Source of the DNA: CAG-917 sp051883555
GTDB lineage: Bacteria; Bacillota; Clostridia; Christensenellales; CAG-917
Assembly: GCA_051883555.1 (NCBI GenBank)
Contig: JBJETY010000036.1
Location: forward strand, 61,407-125,406
Length of the DNA stretch: 64,000 nt
Direction of reading: 5' to 3'
The notes under the pieces are model-generated. The model was not told the origin of the DNA. It made no database searches and saw only the letters and a program-made list of their open reading frames with translations. Below, in pieces: positions 51,215 to 61,115 of the stretch (position 1 is its first letter; each line of letters opens with the position of its first letter). Made by a program: the position numbers and the translations under genes.

Positions 51215-53815
51215 TTATTTGCCGTAATAGGCGTTGAGATACATCTGTTTGATTTCAGACATAAGCGGATATCTTGGGTTTGCCCCCGTGCATTGGTCGT
51301 CGAATGCCTGTTCTGTCATTTCGTCAAGGCGTTCCAAGAATTCCTTTTCGTCGATGCCGTAATCTTTAATCGTCTTTTTGATTCCGACTCTTTCTTTAAG
51401 CTCGTCAATCGCTTTAATAAGGTTGTTGAGTTTTTCTTCGTTGGTCTTACCCTTAAGTCCCAAATAATCTGCGACTTCTGCATATCTTGCCAACGTCTTC
51501 GGATGGTCGTATTGAGGGAACGTACCCATTTTCGTAGGAACTTCAGCGGCATTGAAACGCAATACTTCGTCAATCATAAGAGCGTTTGCAACGCCGTGAG
51601 GAAGGTGATAGAAAGCTCCGAGTTTATGTGCCATCGAGTGACATACGCCGAGGAATGCGTTCGCAAAAGCCATACCTGCCATAGTTGCGGCATTTCCCAT
51701 CTTTTCACGAGCTTCCGCGTCGTTAGGGCCGTTGTCGTATGCTCTCGGCAAAAATTCGAATATAACTTTAAGAGCCTTCAACGCAAGTGCGTCGGTATAG
51801 TCCGTTGCCATCATAGAAGCTATTGCTTCGAGTGCATGAGTTACTGCGTCGATACCCGATGCGGCAGTCAAGCCCTTAGGCGCGTTCATCATAACGTCTG
51901 CGTCGACGATAGCCATGTTAGGCATAAGTTCATAGTCTGCAAGAGGATATTTAACGCCCGTCTTTTCATCGGTGATAACTGCGAACGGAGTAACCTCTGA
52001 GCCCGTACCTGCCGACGTAGGAATTGCGATAAAGAACGCTTTTTCGCCCATCTTCGGGAAGGTGTAAACTCTCTTTCTGATATCCATGAAACGCATTGCA
52101 AGGTCCATAAAGTTTACTTCAGGATGTTCGTAAAGTACCCACATGATTTTGCCTGCGTCCATAGCGGAACCGCCGCCCAATGCGATGATGCAATCAGGTT
52201 GGAATGCTTTCATCTGTTCCGCGCCTTCTTTTGCACATGCAAGTGTCGGATCCGGAGCTACGTTAAAGAACGTAGTGTGTTGAATGCCCATTTCGTCAAG
52301 TTTTTCGGTAATAGGCTTTGTATATCCGTTGTTATATAAGAAACTGTCTGTAACGATAAATGCTTTTTTCTTGCCCATAACGGTCTTTAATTCGTCAAGA
52401 GCAACAGGCAAGCAACCTTTCTTTAAATATACCTTCGAAGGTGTTCTGAACCACAACATATTCTCTCTCCTTTCAGCAACCGTTTTGATATTGATTAAGT
52501 GTTTTACGCCAACGTTTTCGCTTACGCTGTTTCCGCCCCAGCTTCCGCAGCCGAGCGTCAACGACGGTTTGAGTTTAAAGTTGTAAAGGTCGCCGATACC
52601 GCCCTGTGACGAAGGAGTATTGATAAGGCAACGACAAGTCTTCATGTTCTTTTCCCACTTTGCAAGCTTTTCGCCTTCCGTGAGAGTGTTTATATAAATT
52701 GACGATGTATGTCCATAACCGCCGTCTGCTATAAGCTGACCGGCCTTTGCTACGGCATCGTCGAAATCTTTTGCCTTATACATAGCAAGAACAGGGCTGA
52801 GTTTTTCGTGTGCAAACTCTTCAGCCAAATCAACGCTTTCGACTTCACCTACCAAAATCTTGCTTCCTTCCGGTGCGTCGAATCCTGAAAGGTTTGCTAT
52901 TTTGCAAGCCGATTGTCCGACGATTTTAGCATTGAGTGCGCCGTTAATAAGAATGGTATGTCTTACCATATCCTTTTGTTCGTCGTTTAAGAAATAAGCG
53001 CCTCTTGCCTGAAGTTCTTTTTTGAACTTATCGTAAACGTCGCTGAGAACGATAACAGATTGCTCGGAAGCGCAGATCATACCGTTGTCAAACGTTTTTG
53101 AATGTAAAATGGACGATGCGGCAAGTTCGATATTTGCCGTGCTGTCAACTATTGCAGGAGTATTTCCTGCGCCAACGCCGACTGCAGGTTTGCCGCTGCT
53201 GTATGCCGATTTAACCATGCCAGGACCGCCGGTTGCAAGAGTGCAGTCCGCTTCTCTCATAATAAGCGCCGAAAGTGCAACGGTAGGTTCGTCTATCCAA
53301 CCGATGATTCCTTCAGGTGCGCCTGCTTTGACGGCTGCTTCGAGAACTATCTTTGCCGCTTCGATAGTGCATTTCTTTGCTCTCGGGTGCGGGCTGAAAA
53401 TAATTCCGTTTCTTGTCTTCAAAGCGATAAGCGATTTGAATATTGCCGTTGACGTCGGGTTTGTCGTAGGTACGACGGCTGCCAATACGCCGATAGGCTC
53501 TGCTATCTTCATTATACCGAAAGCAGGGTCGCGTTCGATAACGCCGCACGTCTTTGTGTCACGGTATGCATTGTAGATGTATTCGGAAGCATAGTGGTTT
53601 TTAATAACCTTATCTTCCACAATACCCATGCCGGTTTCTTCAACCGCCATCTTTGCGAGAGGTATTCTCATCTTGTTTGCCGCCATGGCTGCTTCAAAGA
53701 AAATTTTGTCTACTTGCTCCTGCGTAAAGGTAGCGAACTGCTTTTGCGCTTCCCTGACGTTTTTGAGCAATTTCTCAAGGCTTTCTTCATCGTTTACTAT
53801 GAAATCTTTGGTCAT
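51215..53815 (-). CDS. adhE: Bifunctional aldehyde-alcohol dehydrogenase
   Basis: 866 residues, reduces acetyl-CoA to acetaldehyde and then ethanol, regenerating NAD. The N-terminal aldehyde dehydrogenase has PTTNPTSTAIFKSL and the catalytic Cys in FDNGMICASEQSVIV (about 245). The linker is followed by an iron alcohol dehydrogenase with ALGGGSAMDAGKIMW, the metal-binding DAVTHALEAIASMMATDYTD and HSMAHKLGAFYHLPHGVAN. Both halves are complete. AAGGAG precedes the ATG. It has its own promoter with a palindromic site and is followed by the phosphotransferase and the hydrogenase cluster. Confidence 0.96.
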   Translation of the reverse strand: MTKDFIVNDEESLEKLLKNVREAQKQFATFTQEQVDKIFFEAAMAANKMRIPLAKMAVEETGMGIVEDKVIKNHYASEYIYNAYRDTKTCGVIERDPAFGIMKIAEPIGVLAAVVPTTNPTSTAIFKSLIALKTRNGIIFSPHPRAKKCTIEAAKIVLEAAVKAGAPEGIIGWIDEPTVALSALIMREADCTLATGGPGMVKSAYSSGKPAVGVGAGNTPAIVDSTANIELAASSILHSKTFDNGMICASEQSVIVLSDVYDKFKKELQARGAYFLNDEQKDMVRHTILINGALNAKIVGQSACKIANLSGFDAPEGSKILVGEVESVDLAEEFAHEKLSPVLAMYKAKDFDDAVAKAGQLIADGGYGHTSSIYINTLTEGEKLAKWEKNMKTCRCLINTPSSQGGIGDLYNFKLKPSLTLGCGSWGGNSVSENVGVKHLINIKTVAERRENMLWFRTPSKVYLKKGCLPVALDELKTVMGKKKAFIVTDSFLYNNGYTKPITEKLDEMGIQHTTFFNVAPDPTLACAKEGAEQMKAFQPDCIIALGGGSAMDAGKIMWVLYEHPEVNFMDLAMRFMDIRKRVYTFPKMGEKAFFIAIPTSAGTGSEVTPFAVITDEKTGVKYPLADYELMPNMAIVDADVMMNAPKGLTAASGIDAVTHALEAIASMMATDYTDALALKALKVIFEFLPRAYDNGPNDAEAREKMGNAATMAGMAFANAFLGVCHSMAHKLGAFYHLPHGVANALMIDEVLRFNAAEVPTKMGTFPQYDHPKTLARYAEVADYLGLKGKTNEEKLNNLIKAIDELKERVGIKKTIKDYGIDEKEFLERLDEMTEQAFDDQCTGANPRYPLMSEIKQMYLNAYYGK

Positions 53816-54016
53816 ATATATCTCCTTAAAAGTATTTTAAATTAATAACTGATTAAAAACCGTCCGTCCTGACCGCCCGTCGTAAATTCGCTTACAGATT
53901 GTTTTGCCGAGCGAGTTAAGACTTTATGAATCGCTATCATCTGAAATCTTTTCGTCGTAGACAATTATCGCAATTCGGAACGAGTGTTCAATCAATACTT
54001 AATTCCGTTAAAATAT

Positions 54017-54066
54017 TATCGATAACTCGTTATCGATATATTACCTTATATTAAAAGAGTTGTCAA
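54017..54066 (-). promoter_or_regulatory. adhE: adhE promoter with an adjoining 22-bp palindrome
   Basis: Minus strand: TTGACA (54066-54061), 17-bp spacer, TAATAT (54043-54038). The palindrome TATCGATAAC-TC/GA-GTTATCGATA (54017-54038) lies directly after the -10, over the start site. The leader is about 215 bases. The palindrome is not the TTGTTAA-N4-TTAACAA pattern of clostridial Rex. Confidence 0.7.
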
Positions 54067-54391
54067 ACGAATAACGCACTAATTTTTATATTTTTAAATT
54101 TTTATCGTTTAAATCCGCTCTTCTTTCCTTTTTGTCCCGTTTAAATAGGTTTTTACAATACAAACGATAAAATTAAACGAAAAACCTTTAGCAAAAAAAG
54201 CAATAAGCGGCGACATCAAAGTTTCAACAAGCAAAATCAAGAAATAGTCCGCTAAAAACAATAATAAGCGGCGACAAATCAAAAGTCTCAGCAAAGGCTG
54301 CAACAAACTTAATTAATAGGCATAATCAAATAAAAGTCATAATCGAAATGATAGACGCAACCAAAACGGTAAACTAAAAATAAGAAAAAAG
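54067..54391. other. Intergenic region between adhE promoter and typA terminator
   Basis: AT-rich. AATAAGCGGCGACA occurs twice (about 54200 and 54263) in a drifted tandem copy. No gene supported. Confidence 0.45.
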
Positions 54392-54426
54392 AAAAAAGCT
54401 TAAATTAAGCATTTCTTAATTTAAGC
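54392..54426 (-). terminator. Terminator of the guaB-amidohydrolase-typA operon
   Basis: GCTTAAATTAAG / CTTAATTTAAGC with a 5-base loop. On the minus strand it is followed by TTTTTTC. Confidence 0.82.
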
Positions 54427-54509
54427 CTTTTCGTTTTAAATGTAAAGTTGTTTGAATTTTTATAAAGTCTGCGAGCCGTTTAAATTGACGCTTGCAAAAA
54501 CTCAATTTA

Positions 54510-56342
54510 TCAGTTCTCGCCGTTCTTAGCGTTCATAAACGCCTTCATTCTCTGACTGCCGTCAAGAATCGTTTTTCTGATTCTTATATTCTTTGGCGTT
54601 ACTTCAAGCAACTCGTCGTCTGCGATAAATTCGATAGCCTCTTCAAGACTAAGTTTTTTTACGGGATTAAGGCGAAGTGCCTCGTCGCTGCCTGCCGCAC
54701 GCATATTCGTTACGTGTTTCTTTTTGCAGACGTTAACTCTTAAATCTTCGTTTTTCGGCGAGTAACCGACTACCATACCTTCATAAACGGGAGTTTGCGG
54801 TTCGATGAACAGCACTCCTCTGTCCTGGGCGTTAAACAATCCGTAAGTTGCCGCCTCGCCCGTTTCGAATGCTACAAGAGAACCGGTAAACCTTCTCGGT
54901 ATCGCTCCTTTAAAAGGCGCATATCCTTCGAATGCGGTATTCATAATTCCCTCGCCCCTTGTAGCGGTCAGCATTTCATTTTTAAAGCCGAACAAACTTC
55001 TTGCAGGGACGATAAACTCCAATCGCATACGATTGCCCACGGCGTCCATCGTGACAAGTTCGCCTTTTCTGACGCCCATATTTTCCATAATAGCTCCCAT
55101 GGAAATCTGAGGAACGTCGACGTAAAGATGTTCCATAGGCTCGCAGGTTACTCCGTCTATAGTTTTAAGCAAGACCTTTGGCGGACCTACCATAAACTCA
55201 TAACCCTCACGTCGCATCGTTTCGATTAATATAGAAAGATGCATTTCTCCTCTGCCGCACACTTTAAAACTATCGGTGCTTTCGGTATCGTTTACGCGCA
55301 AAGACATATCTTTTAAAAGCTCGCGATAAAGTCTTTCACGCAAATTTCTCGAAGTGACGAATTTTCCTTCTCTTCCTGCAAACGGAGAGTCGTTAACGGA
55401 GAAAGTCATCTCTATCGTCGGTTCGCTTATTTTTACAAAAGGTAACGGCTCGACGTTTGACGTAGCACAAAGCGTATTTCCGATTTTTATATCCTCGATT
55501 CCCGAAAAACAAACTATATCTCCCACCATAGCGGTTTCGACAGGCTCGCGTTTTAAACCTTCTATCTGATACAAAGACACGATGCGCCCCTTATATCCGA
55601 CGGACGAGTCGTGATAATCGCATATCGAAACTTCCTGTCCGACTTTAATTTGTCCCCGTTCGATTTTGCCTATTCCTATTCTTCCGACGTATTCGTTATA
55701 ATCTATTGAAGAGCATAATAGTTGAAGAGAGGCGTTTTCATCTCCTGACGGCGGTTCGATATAATTCAATATCGTTTCGAACAAAGGAACCAGGTCCTTG
55801 CCTTCAACGTTATAATCGGTAGTCGCGGTGGCGTTTCTTCCCGAACAATAAATAATCGGACTGAAGAGCTGTTCGTCGTTTGCGTTCAATTCAAGAAGCA
55901 ATTCCAAAACTTCGTCTCCGACTTCCGAAAGTCTGGCGTCCGGTCTGTCAATTTTGTTTATAACGATAATTATTTTAAGTCCGAGTTCTATTGCTTTTGT
56001 AAGAACAAATCTTGTCTGCGGCATAGGGCCTTCAGCGGCGTCTACAAGAAGCAGAACACCCGATACCATTTTCAGAACTCTTTCTACCTCTCCGCCGAAA
56101 TCTGCATGCCCCGGCGTATCGATAATATTTATCTTCTTTCCCTTATAATGAATAGCCGTATTCTTAGCTAAAATCGTAATGCCGCGTTCGCGTTCGAGAG
56201 CATTGTTATCCATAACTCTCGTTTCAACCTGTTGATTCTCTCTGAACGTTCCCGATTGCTTCAACATACCGTCGACAAGCGTAGTTTTGCCGTGGTCGAC
56301 GTGTGCAATAATTGCTATATTGCGTAAATCTTCTCTAATCAA
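54510..56342 (-). CDS. typA: Ribosome-associated GTPase TypA/BipA
   Basis: Translation-factor GTPase of 610 residues that acts on the ribosome under stress and in assembly. G1 IAHVDHGKTTLVD, the switch ERERGITILAKNTAI, G3 DTPGHADFGGEVERV, and G4 INKIDRPDAR are in place. The C-terminal part has the EF-G-like domains and the BipA-specific end including MRAAGSDEALRLNPVKKLSL. It lies 4 bases after the amidohydrolase gene. Confidence 0.96.
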   Translation of the reverse strand: MIREDLRNIAIIAHVDHGKTTLVDGMLKQSGTFRENQQVETRVMDNNALERERGITILAKNTAIHYKGKKINIIDTPGHADFGGEVERVLKMVSGVLLLVDAAEGPMPQTRFVLTKAIELGLKIIIVINKIDRPDARLSEVGDEVLELLLELNANDEQLFSPIIYCSGRNATATTDYNVEGKDLVPLFETILNYIEPPSGDENASLQLLCSSIDYNEYVGRIGIGKIERGQIKVGQEVSICDYHDSSVGYKGRIVSLYQIEGLKREPVETAMVGDIVCFSGIEDIKIGNTLCATSNVEPLPFVKISEPTIEMTFSVNDSPFAGREGKFVTSRNLRERLYRELLKDMSLRVNDTESTDSFKVCGRGEMHLSILIETMRREGYEFMVGPPKVLLKTIDGVTCEPMEHLYVDVPQISMGAIMENMGVRKGELVTMDAVGNRMRLEFIVPARSLFGFKNEMLTATRGEGIMNTAFEGYAPFKGAIPRRFTGSLVAFETGEAATYGLFNAQDRGVLFIEPQTPVYEGMVVGYSPKNEDLRVNVCKKKHVTNMRAAGSDEALRLNPVKKLSLEEAIEFIADDELLEVTPKNIRIRKTILDGSQRMKAFMNAKNGEN

Positions 56343-56346
56343 AATT

Positions 56347-57141
56347 TTATCCTCTTTCCGCTTCCGATTTTAATTCGATTGCGTTTTTATAAGTTATAAG
56401 CTCCAAATCATCGGCAGAAACAAATCGTGAAAAATATTCCCTTTCTTTAACAGGAGTAGACCATGGACAATCCGAACCTAAAATTATCCTTTCTTTTGAA
56501 TGTTTACCGAGTATCTTCTTTACTTCGTCGTCTGAAATCATACCTTGCAAATATGCGGTATCGAAATAAATATCTTTTCCCGCCTCATATTCGATAACTT
56601 CCTGCCATACGTCCCAACCGCCGAGATGCGCCGCTATAATTTTGATTCCCTTGAAATCTTCGGCAACCTTGGCAATGTTTTTAGGCGAAGCGTAATAAGT
56701 ATCGGGATAAGCACAATCTTTGCCGGCATGAAAACACAGCATCATATTGTGCGAACGTATAAATTCATATACGGGATAGACTCTATAATCCGCAACGTCG
56801 AATTGCTGATATTCCGGATGAAGTTTTATTCCCCTGAATCCGAGCGAATATACTCTTTCGAGTTCGTCAATAGCCATATCCGATAACGGATATACCGAAG
56901 CAAACGGATAACAACTGTCCGACTTGCACGACAGAGCAAAGTCGTTCACGTTTTTCATCTGCCTTTCGTTTGTGGCAATGGACATGAGCCAATATTCGTC
57001 TACACCCCATTCCTTCATCTTTTTTGCCGTATCGGCGGCGGTTCCGTTTGTAGCCGGAATTTTCCCTGCGGCAGCCGCAAGTTTTATAACTGCGTTTTCT
57101 GCAATCTTATCCGGAAAGAAGTGTACGTGCGTATCAATCAT
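56347..57141 (-). CDS. Amidohydrolase-family metal-dependent hydrolase
   Basis: 264 residues, amidohydrolase_2 type TIM barrel. Metal ligands are visible: IDTHVHFFP at the N-terminus, GIKLHPEYQQFD (about 105), LCFHAGKD (about 138), AAHLGG (about 173), and LGSDCPW (about 222). The substrate is not evident. The family includes decarboxylases and lactonases. It sits between guaB (19 bases away) and typA (4 bases), but no functional link is known. Confidence 0.82.
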   Translation of the reverse strand: MIDTHVHFFPDKIAENAVIKLAAAAGKIPATNGTAADTAKKMKEWGVDEYWLMSIATNERQMKNVNDFALSCKSDSCYPFASVYPLSDMAIDELERVYSLGFRGIKLHPEYQQFDVADYRVYPVYEFIRSHNMMLCFHAGKDCAYPDTYYASPKNIAKVAEDFKGIKIIAAHLGGWDVWQEVIEYEAGKDIYFDTAYLQGMISDDEVKKILGKHSKERIILGSDCPWSTPVKEREYFSRFVSADDLELITYKNAIELKSEAERG

Positions 57142-57160
57142 AAAGTTTTCCTTTGTAATA

Positions 57161-58615
57161 TTAACCCCTTGTGGTATAGTTCGGGGCTTCTTTTGTAATC
57201 GTTATATCGTGCGGATGACTTTCGACAAGAGAAGCGGACGTAATTTTGACGAACTGAGCGTTCTTTCTCAAATCGTCTATCGTCTTCATTCCGCAATATC
57301 CCATACCGCTTCTGAGACCGCCCATAAGTTGATATACCGTGTCGCAAAGCGGTCCGCGGAAAGGCACTCTTCCTTCAACGCCTTCCGGAACGAATTTCTG
57401 TGCGTCGTCCTGGAAATATCTGTCTTTGCTTCCTGCCGCCATAGCCGCAAGAGAGCCCATACCTCTGTAAACCTTAAAACTTCTGCCCTGGAACATTTCA
57501 AGCTCTCCCGGACTTTCTTTAGTACCTGCAAAAAGGCTGCCGATCATAACCGCCGAAGCGCCTGCGCCGATTGCTTTCGTTATATCGCCGCTGTATTTGA
57601 TTCCGCCGTCTGCAATAATGCGTTTGCCGTATTTATCCGCCGCTTCCGCACAATCCATAATCGCCGTAATTTGCGGAACGCCAATACCTGCAACGACTCG
57701 CGTCGTACAGATAGATCCGGGGCCGATACCGACTTTAACGACGTCTGCACCCGCTTCAATCAAGGCTTTCGTCGCTTCTGCCGTAGCAACGTTGCCGGCA
57801 ATAAGTTTGATTTTAGGATATTTAGCTTTTATCTGTTTTACAACGTTAAGAACCTTATCGCTGTGTCCGTGAGCCGTATCGACTCCGATTATATCGACTT
57901 TCGCGTCAACCAATGCCGCCACTCTTTCCATTGTGTCGGCGGCTGTTCCGACGGCGGCGCCTGCAAGCAATCTTCCGTTTACGTCGCGAGCCGAGTGCGG
58001 ATATTGAATTGCCTTTTCAATATCTTTAATCGTGATAAGTCCTTTGAGATTATAATTTTTGTCGACGATAGGCAACTTTTCGATTCTGTGCTTGCCAAGA
58101 AGATTTTGAGCTTCTTCGAGCGTCACGCCTTCAAGAGCAGTCACAAGATTTTCTTTCGTCATTACGTCTCCTATCGGTTGGTCGAAATTAGTTTCGAAAC
58201 GCAAATCACGGTTTGTAAGAATACCTACAAGTTTGCCGTCAACCGTAATAGGTACGCCGCTGATTTTATAACGGCTCATAAGTTGCAAAGCGTCAGACAA
58301 TTTATGCTGAGGAGATAAAAAGAACGGGTCGGTTATAACGCCGTGTTCGCTTCGTTTTACCTTATCTACCTGCTCCGCTTGCTTCTCGATGGAAAGATTT
58401 TTATGTATCATTCCTATGCCGCCTTCTCTTGCCATAGCTATTGCAAGCTGATGTTCCGTTACGGTATCCATAGAAGCTGACAGCAACGGAATATTAAGAT
58501 GTATGCCCTCTGCTAAATCGACTTCAAGATTTGCGTCTTTAGGAAGAATAGAAGAGTGTTGCGGAACCAATAAAACGTCGTCGAAGGTCAAACCTTCTTT
58601 AATTATTTTGTTCAT
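57161..58615 (-). CDS. guaB: IMP dehydrogenase
   Basis: Oxidises IMP to XMP, the committed step to GMP. 484 residues. GLTFDDVLLVPQHSS at the N-terminus, two CBS domains at about 90-205 that sense purine nucleotides, the catalytic loop GPGSICTTRVVAGIGVPQ with Cys (about 300), and GMGSLAAMAAGS flap region. AAGGAG lies 6 bases before the ATG. The leader is about 22 bases, too short for a purine riboswitch. First gene of guaB-amidohydrolase-typA. Confidence 0.96.
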   Translation of the reverse strand: MNKIIKEGLTFDDVLLVPQHSSILPKDANLEVDLAEGIHLNIPLLSASMDTVTEHQLAIAMAREGGIGMIHKNLSIEKQAEQVDKVKRSEHGVITDPFFLSPQHKLSDALQLMSRYKISGVPITVDGKLVGILTNRDLRFETNFDQPIGDVMTKENLVTALEGVTLEEAQNLLGKHRIEKLPIVDKNYNLKGLITIKDIEKAIQYPHSARDVNGRLLAGAAVGTAADTMERVAALVDAKVDIIGVDTAHGHSDKVLNVVKQIKAKYPKIKLIAGNVATAEATKALIEAGADVVKVGIGPGSICTTRVVAGIGVPQITAIMDCAEAADKYGKRIIADGGIKYSGDITKAIGAGASAVMIGSLFAGTKESPGELEMFQGRSFKVYRGMGSLAAMAAGSKDRYFQDDAQKFVPEGVEGRVPFRGPLCDTVYQLMGGLRSGMGYCGMKTIDDLRKNAQFVKITSASLVESHPHDITITKEAPNYTTRG

Positions 58616-58643
58616 TTTATACTCCTTTTGTGTAATTTTAAAT

Positions 58644-58672
58644 ATTTTATTATTTTAAAAAAATAATGTCAA
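58644..58672 (-). promoter_or_regulatory. Promoter of guaB
   Basis: Minus strand: TTGACA (58672-58667), 17-bp spacer, TAAAAT (58649-58644). Confidence 0.78.
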
Positions 58673-58700
58673 ACAAATAAAAAGCGTTTTGAAAAATTGC

Positions 58701-58733
58701 AAAAAAAATCGGCGTTATATACCGATTTTTTTC
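58701..58733 (-). terminator. Terminator of the metallophosphoesterase gene
   Basis: AAAAATCGG / CCGATTTTT with runs of A and T on both sides, 26 bases after the stop codon. Confidence 0.85.
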
Positions 58734-58758
58734 TTTAAAAATTCAGTTGCCGTCAGCT

Positions 58759-60663
58759 CTATCCGACTAATTTTTGCCACTTACCGTCGGACGGACGCAA
58801 AACGAAATTGCAATCAGGGAAATCGTAATCGTCGACAAACGAGCGTACGATTTGTCCGAACAATAATTCGTCCATAAGTTTATCAAGATAAATTACCCCC
58901 GTATAGGTTGTAACTTCGCCCTCCGTCTTGCTCTCAAAATATTTGTCCAATTCCAAAGATTTAAACGTTTCTATTCCGTTGACCAATTTCAGCAGTGCGG
59001 ATATGGTTTTAGAAAACTCCGCTTCGCTTTTATAACACATGCTTTTAGGTATAGACAACGTACTGCGAATAATTGAATTTTCACTCAGCTTTGCCGCGAT
59101 TTTTTCGAATCTCAAAACCGAATTTACAATTCCGCTATTATATAAGTCAAGTTCGCCGTCGATTAATAACGCTTTGCAGAAGTCGTTTACCTTTTCAGCT
59201 CTTCCTATTATTTCTCCGTATATATCGCTAAGGCAGTCAAAAAATTCAGATGAATAAACGTAGGCTACTACCCCTTTTATCGCGGCTTTTAAAAGGTTAA
59301 GTTCGACGCTGTTTTTCTGATTTTCACCGCCATAGAATACGTTTTCTCCTATCTTTGCAATCACGTCGTACAAATCTTTATAATCGCTTGTCGGGAAAGT
59401 CGCACCGTACTTTGCGAAAAATTCCTGATAGCTGTTTTCGCCGTAAAGCGGTCTGTTTATAAAATCAATTATTCCGTTTACAATTTCGTCGAAATTAGCC
59501 GGAGCAGGAGTCGTGACGAATATAACGTCTTTGAGTATCTTAGCGATATTCAAACCGCTTACCAACGACTTTCCGTAATAGGCTATTCTTCCTTTGGAGT
59601 AAGCGTTAAAATCGGCAAGCACCGCCGCCTTGTCTTCTGTCGACAAATAAGTCGGAAGATATTCTTCCTTTAACGATTTTATCTGCACCACTTCGCTCTT
59701 AACGTAGTTTTTGGTAAATTCCATTTCACGATAGCAGTTTGCGCACTGGCTGACAGACGATGTCATAACTTCCGTAAAAATTCCGTCCGAGCTTTCAAGC
59801 GTTACGGCGTCGTTTGCATGGTTATGGCCTGCAATCGCTACTTCAACGTTTCCCGCCAGAAGTTCGGTAAGTCTGTCGCTGCCCGGAGTCGTCGCATGCA
59901 CTTCAAGTCCCAAAGTATCGGTTATCGCTCCGAAGATGTTGTTGATTGGTTTGTGGTATGCGGCAATGACTTTATCGCCCGCCGCCTTTGCTTCGCTCAA
60001 TTGAGTTTCGATAAACGAAAACGCCGTATCGTCAAGGTCGCCGCTGCAATTGTCAATAACTAAAAGTCTGTATCCGTCTTTGAGTTTTGCAACGTATGAC
60101 AAGCCGCTTACCGCCAAGGCTTCGCTGTAACCGAATTCGTAATAATAGTTCTTAAAAGATTCTACTATCCCTTCTGCAGTATCCTGCAAATTTTCGACGT
60201 CCACCTTTCCGCTTCCCGTATATCGGTATCCCCTGTGTCCTTCGGGCGCTACGTCGTGATTGCCCGGAACGACAAAGACTTCGAGTCCCCTTTCTTCAAC
60301 GGTTTTAATTAGCGCCGACATCTCTTCATGATTCTGTACGGCATGGTCGTCGCACAAATCGCCCGTTATTATAAGAGCTTCATAGTCCCCTTCGACGGCG
60401 TTATCGAACGCAGTCTGAATAATTGCGTTGGAAAGCTCGTTGGTTTTCGAATCGGCGACTTTGCCTGCAAAACTTTCATACGCATAGTCTCCGACTAAAT
60501 CGTATGAAAGATAATGCGTATCGGACATAACCGCGACTTTCAGTTCGACTTTTTCCGAATCCGCTTTCTCTTTCAACGAGAGGTCTTTATCTCCGCATGC
60601 CGCCAATGCGAAAACGAGCGTTAATACTAACAAAATTAATAATATCGTTTTTGCTTTTTTCAT
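58759..60663 (-). CDS. Metallophosphoesterase lipoprotein
   Basis: Surface phosphoesterase of 634 residues with lipobox LAAC. Calcineurin-type metal motifs: VMSDTHYLS (about 45), ITGDLCDDH (about 98), VVPGNHDVAPEGH (about 132), YHKPINN (about 240) and IAGHNHAND (about 280). About 330 further C-terminal residues are helical and not recognised. Substrate unknown. No ribosome site precedes the ATG at 60663 or the in-frame GTG at 60669. A perfect TATAAT ends directly before that GTG, so the mRNA may be leaderless. Confidence 0.8.
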   Translation of the reverse strand: MKKAKTILLILLVLTLVFALAACGDKDLSLKEKADSEKVELKVAVMSDTHYLSYDLVGDYAYESFAGKVADSKTNELSNAIIQTAFDNAVEGDYEALIITGDLCDDHAVQNHEEMSALIKTVEERGLEVFVVPGNHDVAPEGHRGYRYTGSGKVDVENLQDTAEGIVESFKNYYYEFGYSEALAVSGLSYVAKLKDGYRLLVIDNCSGDLDDTAFSFIETQLSEAKAAGDKVIAAYHKPINNIFGAITDTLGLEVHATTPGSDRLTELLAGNVEVAIAGHNHANDAVTLESSDGIFTEVMTSSVSQCANCYREMEFTKNYVKSEVVQIKSLKEEYLPTYLSTEDKAAVLADFNAYSKGRIAYYGKSLVSGLNIAKILKDVIFVTTPAPANFDEIVNGIIDFINRPLYGENSYQEFFAKYGATFPTSDYKDLYDVIAKIGENVFYGGENQKNSVELNLLKAAIKGVVAYVYSSEFFDCLSDIYGEIIGRAEKVNDFCKALLIDGELDLYNSGIVNSVLRFEKIAAKLSENSIIRSTLSIPKSMCYKSEAEFSKTISALLKLVNGIETFKSLELDKYFESKTEGEVTTYTGVIYLDKLMDELLFGQIVRSFVDDYDFPDCNFVLRPSDGKWQKLVG

Positions 60664-60669
60664 AAGCAC

Positions 60670-60697
60670 ATTATACCCTATAAATCGTTTAAATGAA
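60670..60697 (-). promoter_or_regulatory. Promoter touching the metallophosphoesterase start codon
   Basis: Minus strand: TTCATT (60697-60692), 16-bp spacer, TATAAT (60675-60670), then GTGCTTATG. The expected start site is at or next to the ATG at 60663. Confidence 0.55.
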
Positions 60698-60869
60698 ATA
60701 GTTTTAAAACATCTCTTTTCGTTCTTTGCATAAAAATTTGTCTTTTATAGCGAAAAAAGCAAAATTAATCGCATTAAAAATAAACGCGCAAATAAAAGCG
60801 CAAAGTTTTAAAGCAAAACGCGCTTTCGTTTAGCGCCGCTTTTTAAACGCGCCATAGTTTTAAAATTTA

Positions 60870-60949
60870 AGTCGTATTATGCTTTGAAAATAATGAGTAA
60901 AAATGCGTTAGTCCTATTATGCTTTAAAAAAGTTCGTCAAAAATGCGTT
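60870..60949. repeat. Two 40-bp tandem repeats
   Basis: Units at 60870 and 60910, sharing AGTCSTATTATGCTTT at the start and AAAATGCGTT at the end. They lie in a 450-base gap with no other gene. The flank 60740-60840 is rich in GCGC-containing short repeats. Confidence 0.7.
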
Positions 60950-61115
60950 AAATATATTCATAATTTAACGCGTGCAAATATGCCGATATGCCGTAACGAA
61001 CATACCTAGCGGCAAAGAAAACAAATGGGGAAAAAAACTAATGAGCATATAAAAACTAAACCGAAAACGACATTCCTGCCGCCTTTTATCCTATGTAAGC
61101 TTACACGTAGTCGGC

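Noticed and set aside
51293..52000. 235-codon plus-strand frame inside adhE
   Set aside because: Antisense to conserved AdhE sequence, no ribosome site and no recognisable domain.
56924..58318. 464-codon open frame on the plus strand inside amidohydrolase and guaB
   Set aside because: It is antisense to two clearly conserved genes and its protein is rich in Arg, Phe and Cys with no domain. Long antisense frames arise here from the codon bias of the real genes.
58616..58643. Purine riboswitch before guaB
   Set aside because: The leader from the predicted start site is only about 22 bases.
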